From assembly GCF_032714615.1 (NCBI RefSeq), contig NZ_JAWDKA010000001.1, positions 62,001-126,000 of the forward strand: a stretch of 64,000 nucleotides of DNA. Direction: 5' to 3'. The position numbers were made by a program, and so were the translations under genes. The DNA is from Methanorbis furvi (GTDB lineage: Archaea > Halobacteriota > Methanomicrobia > Methanomicrobiales > Methanocorpusculaceae). Shown one piece after another: positions 61,294 to 64,000 of the stretch (within the stretch, counting starts at the first letter, position 1; each line of letters begins with the position of its first letter). Under the pieces are notes generated by a model, which saw nothing but the letters and a program-made list of their open reading frames with translations, did not search any database and was not told the origin of the DNA.

Positions 61294-61965
61294 ATGAAAG
61301 TAGGAATAATGGGTGGAACCGGTAATATCGGCGAAGGTCTTGCACGCAGAATTTGTCTAGGAGGCAAATACGATGTGGTGATAGGATCACGCGAAACGTC
61401 AAAAGCTGAAGTCGCAGCAGACGGTGTTGTGTGTTGTTTAAAGGAAAACAAATGCACTCTTACCACATGCTCCGGCGCGACAAACGCTGATGTGTGCGAC
61501 TGTGACATAATAATCATGTCACTTCCATTTGACAAGTTAGAATCGACCATTGAAACCATTGGAAAATCAAAATTTGAGAACAAAATTGTCGTATCTTTAA
61601 TAAATCCTATGATTCGAAACCCAAAAGAGAAGTATTTCCTTCCAGACTGTCCTACAGAGGGCTCGGCAGCACTTGCTCTGAAAAAACTGTTACCTGAATC
61701 TGCTAAGATTTGTACTGGATTCAACAATGTTGCAGCAGGAAAATGGATGCAGTTGGAAGAGGAGTTAGACTACAGTGTTGTTGTCTGTGGGGACGACGCA
61801 GATGCAAAGAAGAGGGTAATGGATCTTGTTTCAAGTGTATCCAAACTTCAGCCGTTAAATGGCGGACCACTTGCTGTTTCAGGGATTATCGAAAGTATCA
61901 CACCACTGGTGATAACCCTTGCAATGAACAATGGTCTAAAGGACGTGGGTGTTTACTTTAGATAG
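61294..61965 (+). CDS. fno: F420H2:NADP oxidoreductase
   Basis: A 223-residue reductase that exchanges hydride between F420 and NADP. It starts KVGIMGGTGNIGEGLARR, the NADP fold loop, with VIGSRE after the second strand and a C-terminal half similar to the characterised archaeal Fno. ATG 61294 is used, after a GAGGATG ribosome site; a longer frame from 61270 is less likely. A cysteine-rich stretch (VVCCLKENKC ... CSGATNADVCDCD, six cysteines in about 30 residues) is not usual for this enzyme. With the SDR enzyme it could move hydride from an alcohol through NADPH to F420. Confidence 0.88.
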   Translation: MKVGIMGGTGNIGEGLARRICLGGKYDVVIGSRETSKAEVAADGVVCCLKENKCTLTTCSGATNADVCDCDIIIMSLPFDKLESTIETIGKSKFENKIVVSLINPMIRNPKEKYFLPDCPTEGSAALALKKLLPESAKICTGFNNVAAGKWMQLEEELDYSVVVCGDDADAKKRVMDLVSSVSKLQPLNGGPLAVSGIIESITPLVITLAMNNGLKDVGVYFR

Positions 61966-62278
61966 GCAGTGTTCAAATAATACACACCAGATCACTAAGG
62001 ATGATTTACCAGGATAAACACACATTGAATGGATGCATTTGAGTTATTCATTCAATATCCTTTTTTAGAATATGATGCATGTATCAATAACGTCGAATAT
62101 TTTTCTGTAAAATATTCACTCAAGGAATCACTCGAGATATTTGGAGATGTGGAGAGGGTCTGGGAGTGAATGGGACGCGACGTATGATTGATCTTCGAAA
62201 ATAATTTTTTTTCAAAAACCGTGATTGAAAAAAAGTACCGGAGGATTTCCCCGGTTTTCCCAAGAGAGTTTGTATTGA
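61966..62278. other. Intergenic region without a visible gene
   Basis: AT-rich sequence between convergent genes. Only T-runs that may end transcription (near 62205-62215) are evident. Confidence 0.4.
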
Positions 62279-63040
62279 TTATTCAATGAAGGTCAGATTC
62301 ACGGTGAACTGCTCAGCCGCAGTCGTTTCCCACGAGCGCTTGTACTCTGCACCGAAGGTGTAGGTTCCTGCATTCTCTGCGGTCACGTACCAGACGTAGG
62401 TTCCGCCAACACCGGTCATACCCTCTTCATGCTCGTCAGGGAGGTACTCTGATTTCAGAATCTTCAGACCGTCTGCTGCGGCTGCGTTCCAGACATAGCC
62501 GGTTGTCGGATTGCCGGGAACAATGATCTTTACCACTTCATTTACCTGCGGATTCATCATTCCGTCAAAGGAGATGACATATACCGGCTCCTCTGCTGCT
62601 TCGCCTGAAGACTCCGTCACGACGACCGTCTGGGTAAAGGTATAGACTGGCTCTGCATCAGTTTCCCATGACCGTTTGTACTCAGCGGTGAAGGTGTAGG
62701 TTCCTGCGTTTTCTGCTGTCAGGACAAAGACCTGCCAGCCTCCAACTCCGACCATGCCTTCTTCCTGAGTTGCCTGGATAAACTCCTCGGTCACGTTCAG
62801 ACCGTCGGCATCTGTTACAATCCAGCGGTAGCCGGTTGTCGGATTACCGGGAACGATGAACTTCACCTGTTCGCCTGCGGAAACAGTTGCAGTCTTTTCA
62901 ACGGAGACGATGAGTTCCGGAGTTATTCCTGTGGTGTTATTGTCCTGCGGCTCATGACTGGCCGCAATTGCCGTGCCTACAATGCCCACTGCGAGCACTG
63001 CACAAACAAGGCCAATGAAGAGTATAATGTTTTTCTTCAT
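62279..63040 (-). CDS. Secreted double-domain chagasin-like protease inhibitor
   Basis: A 253-residue exported protein with a signal peptide (1-27). Two homologous domains follow, about 45-145 and 155-253, each with the three binding loops of chagasin-family inhibitors (I42): NPTTGY, a glycine loop (EEGMVGVGG / EEGMTGVGG) and KRSWE in place of the usual RPW. The family blocks papain-like cysteine proteases. The duplication suggests two binding sites on one chain. A PilA/lipobox motif is not present. Confidence 0.87.
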   Translation of the reverse strand: MKKNIILFIGLVCAVLAVGIVGTAIAASHEPQDNNTTGITPELIVSVEKTATVSAGEQVKFIVPGNPTTGYRWIVTDADGLNVTEEFIQATQEEGMVGVGGWQVFVLTAENAGTYTFTAEYKRSWETDAEPVYTFTQTVVVTESSGEAAEEPVYVISFDGMMNPQVNEVVKIIVPGNPTTGYVWNAAAADGLKILKSEYLPDEHEEGMTGVGGTYVWYVTAENAGTYTFGAEYKRSWETTAAEQFTVNLTFIE

Positions 63041-63258
63041 AGGATATCATTATCTCGCAGGAGATAAACCGTTTCCGTAAACTACAACTTAATTCGCAGT
63101 TATTTTCGGAAAATTCCTTTAGAAATTGGTTATTTTTCTGTGATGAAAGACATCTCTTGCAGCATCGCAAAGGAAAACAAAGAAAAAAAGATAACAGAGG
63201 AAGGGGTTGACTCCCGAATTTCCCGGGAGAAGTATTCTCTGTATAATTTTCCGAAAAA

Positions 63259-64000
63259 TTACTCGAGGTAATCCTTCGGGGTTGGGATCTGGTCTTTGAG
63301 ACCCTTTCTCTTTCTGATACCGATAACGATCTCAGAAAGCATACCCTGCGGAACCGGAGAGAATCCTGCGAACTCAGTAGACCACATGGCGCGGCCTTCC
63401 GTTGCAGAGCGGATATCTCCAGCGAAACCGAACAGCTCAGCAACCGGTGCCTCGCCGTTGACCACAATCTGGTCACCCTCGGCCTCGGTCGTGGACAGCT
63501 GACCACGGCGTCCCTGAATCTGGGAAATTGCCGCACCCATCTGATCCTGCGGAACAGTGATCTGGATTCTCTGCATCGGCTCAAGCAGCGTGTCGCCTGC
63601 CATCAGAAGAGCAGCCTTCAGACCGCCGCGGACCGCCGGAATAACCTGTCCCGGACCACGGTGGATAGCATCCTCGTGCAGCTTCACATCGTGGAGCTTA
63701 ATGAGAACATTCTGCACCTGCTCATCTGCAAGCGGTCCGCCGTCCAGTGCCTCGTGCAGACCATCAATGACTAACTCCATCGTCTCATTCAGGTACTGAA
63801 TACCTTTCGTGCAGTCGATGAGCATGTTCGAGCCATAGATATCCTTCACGTTCTTTGCCTCATCCTTGTCAAGACCAAGTGCTGCGAGTGCATCACGGCG
63901 GGCAATGTTGTCCATATTCATCGAAACTTCGTTCGACTGAATTGCCTCAAGAATATTCTGCGGCATCGGCTCAACAGACAGGAAGAACCTGTTGTGTCTG
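63259..64000 (-). CDS. fusA: Elongation factor 2, C-terminal part (cut by the window edge)
   Basis: About 247 C-terminal residues of archaeal EF-2, the translocation GTPase. The frame runs through the window end without a stop. Visible are the diphthamide loop LHEDAIHRGPGQVIPA, domain V with LLEPMQRIQITVPQDQMGAAISQIQGRRG and the C-terminus KRKGLKDQIPTPKDYLE. The GTPase part lies beyond base 64000. Confidence 0.95.
   Translation of the reverse strand, partial: RHNRFFLSVEPMPQNILEAIQSNEVSMNMDNIARRDALAALGLDKDEAKNVKDIYGSNMLIDCTKGIQYLNETMELVIDGLHEALDGGPLADEQVQNVLIKLHDVKLHEDAIHRGPGQVIPAVRGGLKAALLMAGDTLLEPMQRIQITVPQDQMGAAISQIQGRRGQLSTTEAEGDQIVVNGEAPVAELFGFAGDIRSATEGRAMWSTEFAGFSPVPQGMLSEIVIGIRKRKGLKDQIPTPKDYLE

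Overview
The window comes from a methanogenic euryarchaeon, most likely a member of the Methanomicrobiales close to Methanocorpusculum. Archaeal markers are a thermosome subunit, elongation factor 2 with the diphthamide histidine region, ribosomal L37e, an Sm-like protein, deoxyhypusine synthase, TiaS, archaeal SepF, archaeal riboflavin synthase and pyruvoyl arginine decarboxylase. CofD and CofG (coenzyme F420 synthesis) and an F420:NADP oxidoreductase point to a methanogen. The genus is an inference from gene content, not from an rRNA gene; no rRNA, tRNA or CRISPR array was found.

Layout. 0-8.5 kb: ferredoxin-thioredoxin reductase, a solute-binding lipoprotein, purE, a class V aminotransferase with ribC, lysC with purM, and two secreted proteins. 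8.6-13.6 kb: a minus-strand operon (PUA protein, SepF, ZPR1, Rsm22-like methyltransferase) faces a plus-strand operon (Sm protein, L37e, and a PurF paralogue whose glutaminase site is destroyed). 13.9-20.4 kb: cofD, pyrF with deoxyhypusine synthase, tiaS, an archaeal regulator. 20.4-23.1 kb: two tandem copies of a divergent DUF2148/HxlR pair sharing an operator-like dyad. 23.2-31.7 kb: thermosome, small membrane and secreted proteins, a decaying surface-protein family, class II ribonucleotide reductase. 31.9-41.9 kb: arginine decarboxylase with a TfoX C-terminal-domain protein, intact purF with an Imm5-like protein, a PAS/HTH regulator, thiC, MBL and DUF123 proteins, and a bacterial-type fmt-def pair. 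42.2-48 kb: accessory, partly AT-rich DNA with a plasmid/phage helicase-like gene, a transglutaminase-like gene, a HAD phosphatase and a Schlafen/AlbA-type gene between perfect 18-bp direct repeats. 48-57.4 kb: ileS, flavoprotein, cardiolipin synthase, cofG, purC, PHP protein. 57.5-62 kb: an SDR dehydrogenase, an OFA-type transporter, a MerR regulator and F420:NADP oxidoreductase, with matching dyads before the first and last. 62.3-64 kb: a double chagasin-like inhibitor and the end of elongation factor 2.

Purine genes (purE, purM, two purF, purC) are scattered, as are the two F420 genes. Intergenic space is rich in three families of inverted-repeat elements: type A (GCCCACGGAAAAACGGA arms), type B (CGCGAATAGCGCGAATA arms with ATCGCCAATGGCGAT hairpins) and type C (AATAGGAGTTACGCGGTG termini). 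A and B exchange a common inner GC-rich module. The strongest points for follow-up are the archaeal fmt-def pair, the glutaminase-dead PurF in the ribosomal/Sm operon, the duplicated DUF2148/HxlR switch, the MerR-SDR-F420 module, and the modular repeats, one of which supplies the final codons of two convergent genes.
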